The notes under the pieces were generated by a model that did not search any database, was not told the origin of the DNA, and saw nothing but the letters and a program-made list of their open reading frames with translations. Shown here one piece after another: positions 1 through 5,494 of a DNA stretch of 8,302 nucleotides (position 1 is the first letter of the stretch; the number at the start of each line of letters is the position of its first letter). The translations under genes were made by a program, and so were the position numbers. Where the stretch lies: the NCBI GenBank assembly GCA_035289385.1, contig DATDXI010000056.1, positions 1-8,302 of the forward strand, read 5' to 3'. This DNA comes from JACOZM01 sp035289385 (lineage in GTDB: Archaea > Nanobdellota > Nanobdellia > Woesearchaeales > GW2011-AR9).

Positions 1-654
1 ATAGAAGAATTTATCAAAACACCGCCTCGTGATCATGACAAAACACCATTGATGCTTGTTGCCAGGAGCTTTGATATCAATAAACCAGGAATCCAGCCGG
101 AACTATTGAAAGGAGGAGTTCTCGGTGGAACGGTCAAGCAGGGACGATTTAAAGTAGGAGATGACATCGAGATCAGCCCGGGGTTTATGGTAGAGGAGAA
201 GAACAAGAAAATATGGAAGCCTCTTGTCACTAAGATCAACCAAATTTTCTCTGGTGGACAGCCGGTAGAAGAGATCCTTCCAGGCGGAAGCATGGCTTTA
301 GGAACAATGCTAGATCCTTCCGTGGTAAAATCAGATTCGTTGACAGGAGCCTTAGTCAGTCTTGTGGGACATCTGCCAGAATTACATTACCAAATTACGC
401 TAGAAACATTTTTGCTGGAACGGGTATTAGGAGCTAAAGAAGAGATAGAAGTAAAGCCCTTGGCAAAGAGTGAAGTCTTGATGTTAAATGTCAATTCTGC
501 CGCCACCGTAGGGATAGTCCTTGATCCGTCGAAAAAAAATACGACGATCATCTTAAAAAAGCCGATCTGCGCAGAATTGGGAGCAAGAGTAACCATTTCC
601 AGAAGAGTTGGAGACAGATTTAGGCTGATAGGATATGGCATTTTAAAGAAATAG
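1..654 (+). CDS. eif2g: Translation initiation factor 2 subunit gamma (aIF2-gamma), 3' part, 5' truncated by window edge
   Basis: The frame is open from base 1 and ends at TAG 652-654, giving 217 visible residues of a protein usually a little over 400 long. The missing part is the N-terminal GTPase domain, so no G-box motif is visible. What remains matches the two beta-barrel domains. It begins IEEFIKTPPRDHDKTP and continues LMLVARSFDINKPG, the start of domain II, then GGVLGGTVKQGRFKVGDDIE and the PGG-S-ALGT-LDP stretch typical of eIF2-gamma. The end of domain III reads ISRRVGDRFRLIGYG. In archaea this GTPase subunit of aIF2 binds initiator Met-tRNA and delivers it to the small ribosomal subunit in the cytoplasm. 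The TTG at 49 is internal to the conserved sequence and is not a start. The gene converges on the phosphodiesterase gene 43 bp downstream. Identification is firm. Confidence 0.95.
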   Translation: MEEFIKTPPRDHDKTPLMLVARSFDINKPGIQPELLKGGVLGGTVKQGRFKVGDDIEISPGFMVEEKNKKIWKPLVTKINQIFSGGQPVEEILPGGSMALGTMLDPSVVKSDSLTGALVSLVGHLPELHYQITLETFLLERVLGAKEEIEVKPLAKSEVLMLNVNSAATVGIVLDPSKKNTTIILKKPICAELGARVTISRRVGDRFRLIGYGILKK

Positions 655-697
655 AAATGGAGTTCTGAGCAATTCTGGCCATAGTTCTAAACAGTTA

Positions 698-1516
698 CTA
701 GCCATACTTGCTTCTTTTCAGCTGTTTGACCATCTCTCCTGGATAATTGGTGATGATACCATCAACGCCCAATTTCAACGCTGTCTTTGCCGTAGCAAGA
801 TCATCGATCGTCCAAACAGAGACATCTTTCCCTAATCCCTTTAATTTTCTGATGAGATCTCCTCGAGAATATTTCTTAATGAACATATCTTCAATAGAAT
901 AAAAGTTAACATTATATTTATGGCCAAAAGAGGCATCCGAGGGAAGAAGGAATCTCTGGATAAACGTAAACAGCAAGATGTGGCCAACTCTTATCGTTGG
1001 GTTTAACCTTCTGACATTTTTGATGATAGACCTATGAGAAGTATGAATCCAGACATTTTCTGAATACGGAAAAGCCTTGATGATATCCATGATTATATGT
1101 TCATGCCCTCGGCAGGATAATTTCAATTCGACAAGCATCTTGCATCGATAACCAATACAGTCTAACGCTTCGGCCAAGGTTAAGATCTCTTCTCGTTGAA
1201 TACTCTTATTATCTTTGCCATCCTTGTTATCCTTGCTATTCTTGCTATCCTTGTTATCCTTGCCTTTCTTGGGGAGGCTATAATTATACCTTTGAAGCTG
1301 CTTTAACGTTTTCAGGTGCACAAAACCCTTGCCATCCGATGTCCTGTTGATGGAAGCATCATGGATGACGACTGCCTGCTTGTCTTTCGTAATATGGATA
1401 TCCATCTCGATAACATCAGCATGGTCTTTAATTGCTTGAAGGAAAGAACTGCGGGTATTTTCGGGAACAGCCCCTGAAGAGCCACGATGAGCAATGATTA
1501 ATGGCAGGCGTTTCAT
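698..1516 (-). CDS. ugpQ: Glycerophosphodiester phosphodiesterase (GDPD family)
   Basis: This is a TIM-barrel enzyme that hydrolyses glycerophosphodiesters to glycerol phosphate and an alcohol, with a divalent metal. Counting from the ATG at 1516 (272 aa), the GDPD signature is complete: AHRG with catalytic His10 and Arg11, PENT 18-21, metal ligands in EMD (Glu37, Asp39), His52-Asp53 of the second catalytic His, VELK around Glu130, VWTIDD near 234-239 and GVDGIITNYP near the C-terminus. No signal peptide is seen, so the enzyme is probably cytoplasmic. Residues about 82-104 are a Lys/Asp/Asn/Ser insertion encoded by 9-bp repeats. The frame stays open to a GTG at 1807, but those extra residues look non-coding, overlap a large inverted repeat, and lie before the usual family start. 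ATG 1549 (283 aa) is a possible alternative start. The substrate is not shown by the sequence; the symbol is by family only. Confidence 0.88.
   Translation of the reverse strand: MKRLPLIIAHRGSSGAVPENTRSSFLQAIKDHADVIEMDIHITKDKQAVVIHDASINRTSDGKGFVHLKTLKQLQRYNYSLPKKGKDNKDSKNSKDNKDGKDNKSIQREEILTLAEALDCIGYRCKMLVELKLSCRGHEHIIMDIIKAFPYSENVWIHTSHRSIIKNVRRLNPTIRVGHILLFTFIQRFLLPSDASFGHKYNVNFYSIEDMFIKKYSRGDLIRKLKGLGKDVSVWTIDDLATAKTALKLGVDGIITNYPGEMVKQLKRSKYG
1211..1273 (-). repeat. 9-bp in-frame tandem repeat inside the GDPD gene
   Basis: Seven consecutive 9-bp units, read on the plus strand as variants of ATCCTTGYT, start at 1211, 1220, 1229, 1238, 1247, 1256 and 1265. The first and last units are the most divergent. 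On the coding strand they give triplets such as KDN, KDS, KNS, KDN and KDG, a highly charged low-complexity loop. The period is a multiple of three, so copy changes by slippage would keep the frame. The insert lies between the second catalytic His region and the VELK strand of the barrel. Confidence 0.85.
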
Positions 1517-1606
1517 TTTTTTTTGGGTAGTATCTTTTGGGGATATCATATTTTTCAGGAGTATAATCTGTTCACCATTATTACTAAGAGAATAATCTAT
1601 TTTTGG

Positions 1607-1614
1607 ATATAAAT
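1607..1614 (-). promoter_or_regulatory. Candidate TATA box for the GDPD gene
   Basis: The minus strand reads ATTTATAT here. A start site about 25 nt further on would be near 1585, leaving a leader of roughly 35 nt to ATG 1549 or 70 nt to ATG 1516. No clear Shine-Dalgarno precedes either ATG. The same bases read GATATAAATG on the plus strand, so they could instead drive plus-strand transcription through the inverted repeat at 1663-1826. The direction is not resolved. Confidence 0.35.
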
Positions 1615-1662
1615 GTTTTGGACAAGCTTGTTTCAAAGAGAAAATCCTCCAAAGATGATGAC

Positions 1663-1826
1663 GTACGTATTTAGTTTGCTTCTGGTGAGCAGAGCCGACT
1701 CGCTTTGCTGATGTGTTCTGTGGAATGTGGCACCTTCCCGAAAGGAACAACCCCTTCCACAAGTGAATGTGAAAGTAAAGAATCGCTCGTGGTTTGGCGC
1801 TGCTCACCTCTCAACTAAATACATAC
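1663..1826 (+). ncRNA. Candidate structured RNA: long multi-helix imperfect inverted repeat
   Basis: This non-coding stretch folds into an extended rod by eye. P0: 1663-1665/1824-1826 plus 1667-1676 (GTATTTAGTT)/1813-1822, 13 bp around one mismatch. P1: 1684-1692 (GGTGAGCAG)/1800-1808, 9 bp perfect. P2: 1694-1698/1794-1798, then 1700-1702/1790-1792. P3: 1703-1709/1774-1780. P4: 1712-1718/1765-1771, four of seven pairs being G-U. P5: 1719-1725/1755-1761. The apical stem is 1735-1738/1744-1747 with loop CGAAA. About eight non-Watson-Crick pairs in P2-P4 are G-U if the plus strand is transcribed but C-A mismatches on the minus strand. That favours a plus-strand RNA, although I built the fold on that strand, and the one mismatch inside P0 favours the minus strand. 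It does not match SRP RNA, RNase P RNA, 5S rRNA or tRNA that I can recognise. It could be a free RNA, a leader of the gene at 1885, or a palindromic mobile element. Confidence 0.5.
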
Positions 1827-1840
1827 AGAATGACGGAAGG

Positions 1841-1849
1841 CTTTTATAG
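1841..1849 (+). promoter_or_regulatory. TATA-like element upstream of the EEP gene, possibly bidirectional
   Basis: The plus strand reads CTTTTATAG, about 40 nt before ATG 1885, predicting a start site near 1871 and a short leader of about 14 nt. The minus strand reads CTATAAAAG, also an acceptable archaeal TATA box. That could start a transcript near 1816, running into the inverted repeat and then the GDPD gene. A GGTGA lies immediately before ATG 1885 but is too close to be a good Shine-Dalgarno. Confidence 0.4.
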
Positions 1850-1884
1850 TTTTAAGAACTCCTTTCCCCCAGATAGATGGTGAT

Positions 1885-2652
1885 ATGGTAAAATTAGTCT
1901 GTTATAATATTGAATATTGCGAAGGGATGGAAGGGATATGGTACCAATACCTGCAGTTCTGGAAAATCTTTTTCCCTCCGAAAAACATAGACCGAAGGAT
2001 AGTCACTGCCTTAAAGAAGCTGCATCTGGACATTCTTGCTTTGATTGAAGTGGATACTGGCTCATTCCGCTCAAAAAAAGACGAAGTTACGTTCTTCGAG
2101 CATAACCTGGGCATGAAGAGTTTTATCGAAAAGGTCAAATACTCTTTTCACGGCTGGATGAAATGGTTTCATTATGTTCCCATCCTCAACAAACAAGCGA
2201 ATGCCATCATCTCAAAGTATGCCTTTTCTAAAGTGAAGTATCACGTTTTCCATGAAGGGATGAAAAGATTAGTCATCCAGGCAGACATCCATTGCCCAAA
2301 GAAAGTTACGTTGTTGTTAGCTCATCTGGCATTGAGCGAATCTGACCGGAAGAAGCAGATCCAAGAGCTCATCAAGATCGTCAATGCCATAAAAAATCCG
2401 GTTATTTTGATGGGAGACTTCAACACCTTTCATGGAGAGGAAGAAATCAAATCATTACTGCGAAAAACACATCTTAAAGATAGGGCGCAGCTAGACAAAT
2501 ATTCTTTGGAGCTTACTCAGCCGACATGGCACCCTAAACGGAGGCTGGATTATGTTCTAGTGTCAGCGCCGATTAAGGTCAAAAAGTATCATGTTCTCAA
2601 TTATCCCTTCTCCGACCACATGCCGTTGTATGTGGAGTTTGATGTTAGGTAG
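1885..2652 (+). CDS. Endonuclease/exonuclease/phosphatase (EEP, DNase I-like) family protein
   Basis: The 255-residue protein carries the full set of EEP superfamily metal and catalytic residues in order. These are Asn8 in CYNIEY, Glu55 in ALIEVD, His147 in LLAHLAL, Asp178 and Asn180 in LMGDFNTF, Asp222 in RRLDYVLV, and Asp244-His245 in PFSDHMPLYV. EEP enzymes are Mg-dependent phosphoesterases whose substrates range from DNA (ExoIII, APE1, DNase I) to phospholipids and inositol phosphates. The overall look (NAIISK-YAFS, then a short C-terminus) fits the broad small-EEP class rather than a clear ExoIII, so the substrate cannot be assigned. No signal peptide or membrane segment is visible. The gene is divergent from the GDPD gene and lies just after the candidate structured RNA. 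ATG 1885 opens directly on the conserved first strand, so the start is well supported. Confidence 0.88.
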   Translation: MVKLVCYNIEYCEGMEGIWYQYLQFWKIFFPPKNIDRRIVTALKKLHLDILALIEVDTGSFRSKKDEVTFFEHNLGMKSFIEKVKYSFHGWMKWFHYVPILNKQANAIISKYAFSKVKYHVFHEGMKRLVIQADIHCPKKVTLLLAHLALSESDRKKQIQELIKIVNAIKNPVILMGDFNTFHGEEEIKSLLRKTHLKDRAQLDKYSLELTQPTWHPKRRLDYVLVSAPIKVKKYHVLNYPFSDHMPLYVEFDVR

Positions 2653-2690
2653 CCTTGAAAAATGTTTAGGTCAAAGGTCTCAGAAAAATC

Positions 2691-2698
2691 TTATATAG
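2691..2698 (+). promoter_or_regulatory. TATA box for the DUF212 gene
   Basis: TTATATAG is centred about 26 nt before ATG 2720, the spacing expected between an archaeal TATA box and the transcription start. The intervening bases end in the pyrimidine-rich TATTCTCTTCCTGT with no Shine-Dalgarno, so the mRNA is probably leaderless. Confidence 0.65.
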
Positions 2699-2719
2699 GA
2701 GAAAGTATTCTCTTCCTGT

Positions 2720-3130
2720 ATGAACAAGGTTATCTTCGCAGTAATTCTAGCTGGCTTTGGCGCCCAGCTCTTTAAACTGATCATCTTCTGGTTCAAGCAT
2801 AAGACATTAAGCTGGCATGACCTCTTTGTTACCGGAGGGATGCCTTCGTCTCACTCTGCTTTTGTCGTCTCTTTAGCGACAATGCTCTATCTGCAAGAAG
2901 GAACCACATCAAGTTTTGCCATCAGTTTAGTTTTAGCCCTTATTGTGCTAAGAGATGCTTATGGTGTCAGAAGAACGGTAGGAGTCGAAGGGAAGGCCAT
3001 CGAGAAGCTCTTGAAGCTCCATAAGATAAAGTCAAAATATCATTTTGCTTTAGGACACACACCATGGCAGGTTGTTGTGGGAGCATTGTTTGGGTTTCTC
3101 GTTTCGTTGTTTGTCTATATGATTCTATGA
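2720..3130 (+). CDS. DUF212 family membrane protein (divergent PAP2 / acid phosphatase-like)
   Basis: The 136-residue integral membrane protein has hydrophobic segments near residues 4-24, 44-58, 64-78 and 116-135. It contains the three conserved blocks of the DUF212 family, a divergent relative of PAP2/vanadium haloperoxidase phosphatases. They are GGMPSSHSA (39-47), RDAYGVRR (78-85, followed by VGVEG) and LGHTPWQVVVG (111-121). The Ser-His pair in block 1, the Arg residues in block 2 and the His in block 3 are where PAP2 enzymes keep their catalytic residues. Phosphatase activity on a lipid or prenyl phosphate is therefore plausible, but the family is functionally uncharacterised as far as I know. 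The length matches the family. The gene has its own promoter and a T-rich tail downstream. Confidence 0.88.
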   Translation: MNKVIFAVILAGFGAQLFKLIIFWFKHKTLSWHDLFVTGGMPSSHSAFVVSLATMLYLQEGTTSSFAISLVLALIVLRDAYGVRRTVGVEGKAIEKLLKLHKIKSKYHFALGHTPWQVVVGALFGFLVSLFVYMIL

Positions 3131-3155
3131 ATAGATTTAATCCTAGGAATAGATA

Positions 3156-3185
3156 TTTCTATTTTGTTTATTTCTATTTTGTTTA
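3156..3185 (+). terminator. T-rich tandem duplication, likely transcription terminator
   Basis: The 15-mer TTTCTATTTTGTTTA occurs twice in perfect tandem (3156-3170 and 3171-3185), starting 25 nt after the DUF212 stop codon. Archaeal termination commonly uses U-rich tracts without a stem, and this region supplies two. It sits just before the TATA box of the next gene. Confidence 0.55.
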
Positions 3186-3191
3186 CCATAA

Positions 3192-3201
3192 TTATTTAAA
3201 A
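3192..3201 (+). promoter_or_regulatory. TATA box for the NAD(P)HX epimerase gene
   Basis: TTATTTAAAA is centred about 30 nt before ATG 3227. The spacer ends in a pyrimidine-rich CTTTTTCTTTCTGTC with no Shine-Dalgarno, again suggesting a leaderless or nearly leaderless transcript. Confidence 0.5.
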
Positions 3202-3226
3202 ACCACGCTTTTTCTTTCTGTCAACC

Positions 3227-3856
3227 ATGATCACCTCTCAACAGATGAAAGAATTGGAAGAACTTGCCGAAGCCAAAGGTATCACCAGCCTCGAGCTGAT
3301 GGAAAATGCAGGCAGGGAAGTTGCTGCTGTCATCAGAGAGACATGCGAAGGAGAAGCATGGAAAGTGATAATTTTTGCAGGATGCGGAAACAATGGAGGA
3401 GATAGCTTTGTCGCTGCCAGATATCTTTCAGAACATTTTCCCGTTACTGTCTTGCTGTTTGGAGAAAAAGAGAAGATGCCTGCTGAAGCTAGGAAAAATT
3501 TTCTCTTGTTGGATAATCCTATCACTATCTTTGAAATTCAAACGAAGGAAGAATTAGAAACTTTTCACATCCAAAAAGATTCTCATCTTATCATGATAGA
3601 TGCCTTATTGGGAACAGGGATAAAAGGAGACATCCGCGAGCCCCTTGCAAGTGCCATCGATCTCTTCAACAACACGCCGGGAGTAAAGTTTGCCGTGGAT
3701 ATCCCTTCCGGACTGAATCCAGATACAGGAGAATCGGCAGGGAAGCATTGTCAAGTGGATCATATCATCACCTTTCATGACCTGAAGATTGGCTTGAGCA
3801 GATGGAAGAATAGTACTACTATAGTTGACATCGGGTTGACATCAGGATTCCAATAG
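3227..3856 (+). CDS. nnrE: NAD(P)H-hydrate epimerase (YjeF N-terminal domain, stand-alone)
   Basis: The enzyme interconverts the R and S forms of hydrated NAD(P)H so that the S-specific dehydratase can repair them in the cytoplasm. The 209-residue protein is a single Rossmann-like YjeF_N domain with all the family blocks: LMENAG (24-29), the phosphate-binding loop FAGCGNNGGDSFVAAR (50-65), IDALLGTGIKG (124-134, Asp125 being the usual K+/catalytic ligand), VDIPSGLNPDTG (157-168) and TFHDLKIGL (182-190). In many bacteria and archaea this domain is fused to the C-terminal ADP/ATP-dependent dehydratase. Here the protein stops right after the N-domain and no dehydratase lies in the window. ATG 3227 gives the normal start close to QQMKELEELA. 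It converges with the Nudix gene 20 bp away. Confidence 0.93.
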   Translation: MITSQQMKELEELAEAKGITSLELMENAGREVAAVIRETCEGEAWKVIIFAGCGNNGGDSFVAARYLSEHFPVTVLLFGEKEKMPAEARKNFLLLDNPITIFEIQTKEELETFHIQKDSHLIMIDALLGTGIKGDIREPLASAIDLFNNTPGVKFAVDIPSGLNPDTGESAGKHCQVDHIITFHDLKIGLSRWKNSTTIVDIGLTSGFQ

Positions 3857-3876
3857 AAAAGCAGTGTTATCAATAA

Positions 3877-4332
3877 TTACTCCCTATTACTCTTCAACTT
3901 CTGCAAAAAATCTTCCGCTTTCTTGACCACATCAGCATCCTTTTTATGAGTTATCCTTGCTATCGCTTCAGAGAAGCTCAGCCAAACTAAATCTTCATGC
4001 TCTGAAGATAATATTCCATCGTGGTCATCGAGCACTTCTCCGAGAAACCAGACGACTTCCTTATAGATTTTCTCACCATTCACGGTAAAAAAATAACCAA
4101 ACTTTTCCTGAAATCCATCGACAAAAGAAATCTTCTGCAAGCCCGCCTCTTCCTGCACTTCACGGAGAGCAGCTTCTGTTACTGTTTCTCCAGCCTCGAT
4201 CCGGCCTTTACAGAGCCCCCAATAATCTTTATACTCTGCGTATTTTAATATAAGATATTTCCTCTCCATCTTTTTTGAAACATTTTTTGGGGAGCATTTG
4301 AAGAGGATGATCCCAGCTGATCTTTCCATCAT
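3877..4332 (-). CDS. Nudix hydrolase, bis(5'-nucleosyl)-tetraphosphatase-like
   Basis: The 151-residue protein has a complete Nudix box at residues 43-65. Gly43, Glu49, Arg57-Glu58, Glu61-Glu62 and Gly64 are all in register, so the metal-binding helix is intact. The preceding YWGLCKGRIEAGE resembles the W-G-x-x-K-G-x-x-E-x-G-E pattern of small Ap4A hydrolases, and the early SAGIILFK strand also fits. The likely role is hydrolysis of dinucleoside polyphosphates or a related nucleoside diphosphate compound in the cytoplasm. Substrate assignment in Nudix proteins from sequence alone is weak. The ATG at 4332 begins immediately after the TGA of orc1/cdc6 (no gap), and GGAG at 4339-4342 lies 6 nt before the start, so translation is probably coupled to cdc6. 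No separate promoter is seen. Confidence 0.9.
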   Translation of the reverse strand: MMERSAGIILFKCSPKNVSKKMERKYLILKYAEYKDYWGLCKGRIEAGETVTEAALREVQEEAGLQKISFVDGFQEKFGYFFTVNGEKIYKEVVWFLGEVLDDHDGILSSEHEDLVWLSFSEAIARITHKKDADVVKKAEDFLQKLKSNRE

Positions 4333-5400
4333 TCAGAACTCCGTCAATTTCATGTTAGAAGTGCAATGCAATAAAGTGGTGTTGCCAGACTCGCCAAAAG
4401 TCTTTTCTGTCTTGATGAATTTTGCCTCTTCTAGTTTCAGAATCCTGCGGTAAAAGCTCTTATAGCTCAACTCCCCGCCTTTTTCCACGTAAGCTCCATA
4501 AACATCGCCGATCTTCTTTCCTGTATTGATCTTGATCATGTCCAATACTTCCCGCAGCTCATCATCCAAGCCATCTTTCGGCTTGATATGGAACTCATCG
4601 ACTTTCTTAATTGCCTCAGCAACATGCTCGGCAAATATTTTTCTAGAACTTTTCTCTTCAGCGATGTTACCAGCCTCTTTCATCAAGTATAACCCAATCC
4701 GCACATCCTTTATCTCCGCGCATTTTTCGGCTATTTCCTTGAATGCTTCATCATCCCATGTTCCAGGCACAAAAGCATAATCCCGGCGCTGCTCAAGGAT
4801 GCCAGATATTTCATGTTCGCTGTAGGCCCTGAAGCCTAGAAATTCGGGATTGAGACGGGATCTTATCCTCTCATCAAATTCACTATACGCATCGCGGTAA
4901 TTAGTAATCAGGATAATGCTTTTTCGATAGATGTCTTCCAGCAAGGAATAGAGAAAATCGAGATCTTCCAGCTTATCAATCTCATCAAAGACAAAAACGA
5001 CACCTTGCTTATTTAGCTTATTCTTGATCAAGGTAAACAGTTCCGTAGTCTTCTTGCTTTGGATGAACTTGTAGCCGAGATCTTCGCATATCTTAGTAAA
5101 AATCTTGAACGTGCTGTTCTCTTTCCAGCAATTGATGTAGATAGTATAGATATCATCCGTCTCTTCTTCCAGCTCTCGAAGAACGTGCTTGCAGGCAGTC
5201 GTCTTTCCTATCCCTGGAGCGCCATAGACAAATAAGTTCCGCCCATTATGGCCTTGCAGCAAGGGCTTTATGGCAATGGCAAACTGCTGCTGCTCTTTCT
5301 CCCGGAAGGGCATGATCTTCGGCTGGAAATCATAATCCAGGATGACGGTATCTCGGAAGATAGATTCGCCGCTTCTCAGCATCTCTTTAAACAAGGACAT
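4333..5400 (-). CDS. cdc6: Orc1/Cdc6-family replication initiator (AAA+ ATPase with winged helix)
   Basis: This is the archaeal initiator that binds origin repeats and helps load MCM helicase. Counting from ATG 5400 (355 aa), the N-terminus SLFKEMLRSGESIFRD...ALDxDF-like leader and PREKEQ-type motif (PFREKEQQ, 31-38) are typical. Walker A GAPGIGKTT is at 60-68, Walker B VFVFDEIDKL at about 135-144, sensor 1 ITNYRD at 165-170, and the sensor 2 region DVRIGL at about 232-237. The last 80 residues form the winged-helix DNA-binding domain (KIGDVYGAYVEKGG...SYKSFYRRI). The frame is open to 5490, but the extra 30 residues are unlike the family. A TATA box sits 26 nt before ATG 5400, so a leaderless start there is preferred. 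Its position directly upstream of nudix indicates an operon. Confidence 0.94.
   Translation of the reverse strand: MSLFKEMLRSGESIFRDTVILDYDFQPKIMPFREKEQQQFAIAIKPLLQGHNGRNLFVYGAPGIGKTTACKHVLRELEEETDDIYTIYINCWKENSTFKIFTKICEDLGYKFIQSKKTTELFTLIKNKLNKQGVVFVFDEIDKLEDLDFLYSLLEDIYRKSIILITNYRDAYSEFDERIRSRLNPEFLGFRAYSEHEISGILEQRRDYAFVPGTWDDEAFKEIAEKCAEIKDVRIGLYLMKEAGNIAEEKSSRKIFAEHVAEAIKKVDEFHIKPKDGLDDELREVLDMIKINTGKKIGDVYGAYVEKGGELSYKSFYRRILKLEEAKFIKTEKTFGESGNTTLLHCTSNMKLTEF
4339..4342 (-). promoter_or_regulatory. Shine-Dalgarno GGAG of the Nudix gene, inside the cdc6 coding end
   Basis: The minus strand reads GACGGAGTTCTGAATGATGG. GGAG is followed by a 6-nt spacer that contains the cdc6 stop codon TGA, then ATG 4332. 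This supports the chosen start and translational coupling, and contrasts with the SD-less starts of the promoter-proximal genes. Confidence 0.6.
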
Positions 5401-5420
5401 GAGGGAAAAGAATAACTGTT

Positions 5421-5430
5421 CATTTATATG
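5421..5430 (-). promoter_or_regulatory. TATA box for cdc6-nudix
   Basis: The minus strand reads CATATAAATG, centred 26 nt before ATG 5400. The spacer ends in pyrimidine-rich TTATTCTTTTCCCTC with no Shine-Dalgarno. This geometry fixes the cdc6 start at 5400 as a probable leaderless mRNA. Confidence 0.65.
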
Positions 5431-5444
5431 GATTATGGACTTGG

Positions 5445-5494
5445 AGTGATGATGTGGTGAGAGGTCATGCATCACTAACAAAGGTATCACTAAC
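5445..5494. repeat. Clustered short repeats just upstream of the cdc6 promoter
   Basis: ATCACTAAC occurs at 5471-5479 and again at 5486-5494, a direct repeat with a 15-bp period. AGTGATG at 5445-5451 is the reverse complement of CATCACT at 5470-5476, forming a 7-bp inverted repeat. All lie between the cdc6 TATA box and the end of the lipoprotein gene, the right place for an autoregulatory or origin element. The sequences do not match the ORB consensus I know, so the role is inferred from position only. Confidence 0.35.

Larger units (their letters stand above)
1517..1884. other. 368-bp intergenic region between divergent GDPD and EEP genes
   Basis: This is the only long gene-free stretch in the window. 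It holds two TATA-like elements (1607-1614 and 1841-1849) and, between them, the inverted repeat at 1663-1826. A minus-strand frame runs open through most of it, but its translation (rich in His, Lys and Gln, with no family likeness) looks like chance. The region from 1630 to 1662 shows nothing definite beyond an isolated GATGATGA resembling a C box. Confidence 0.6.

Noticed and set aside
1211..1273. CRISPR-like short repeats
   Set aside because: The period is 9 bp without spacers, and the array is in frame within a conserved gene.
1654..1710. C/D-box guide RNA: GATGATGA near 1654-1661 and CTGA at 1708-1711
   Set aside because: No convincing D'/C' pair and no terminal stem between flanks; the CTGA lies inside helices P3/P4 of the larger fold.
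1517..1807. N-terminal extension of the GDPD protein from GTG 1807
   Set aside because: The added residues look random, overlap the large inverted repeat and precede the family's normal start near the AHRG motif.
1684..1808. SRP RNA, RNase P RNA or 5S rRNA
   Set aside because: Size and rod shape invite the comparison, but the SRP helix 8 GGAA loop with its internal loops, the RNase P core motifs and the 5S CCCGAAC-type loop and three-way junction are not present.
3064..3405. 113-residue plus-strand reading frame across the DUF212 end and nnrE start
   Set aside because: It overlaps two well-supported genes in another frame, and its middle merely translates the T-rich tandem repeat.
3227..3856. 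Full bifunctional NnrE-NnrD
   Set aside because: The frame stops at 3856, right after the epimerase domain, and the next gene lies on the opposite strand.
5401..5490. N-terminal extension of Orc1/Cdc6 to 5490
   Set aside because: The 30 extra residues are unlike the family, and a TATA box lies inside them exactly 26 nt before ATG 5400.
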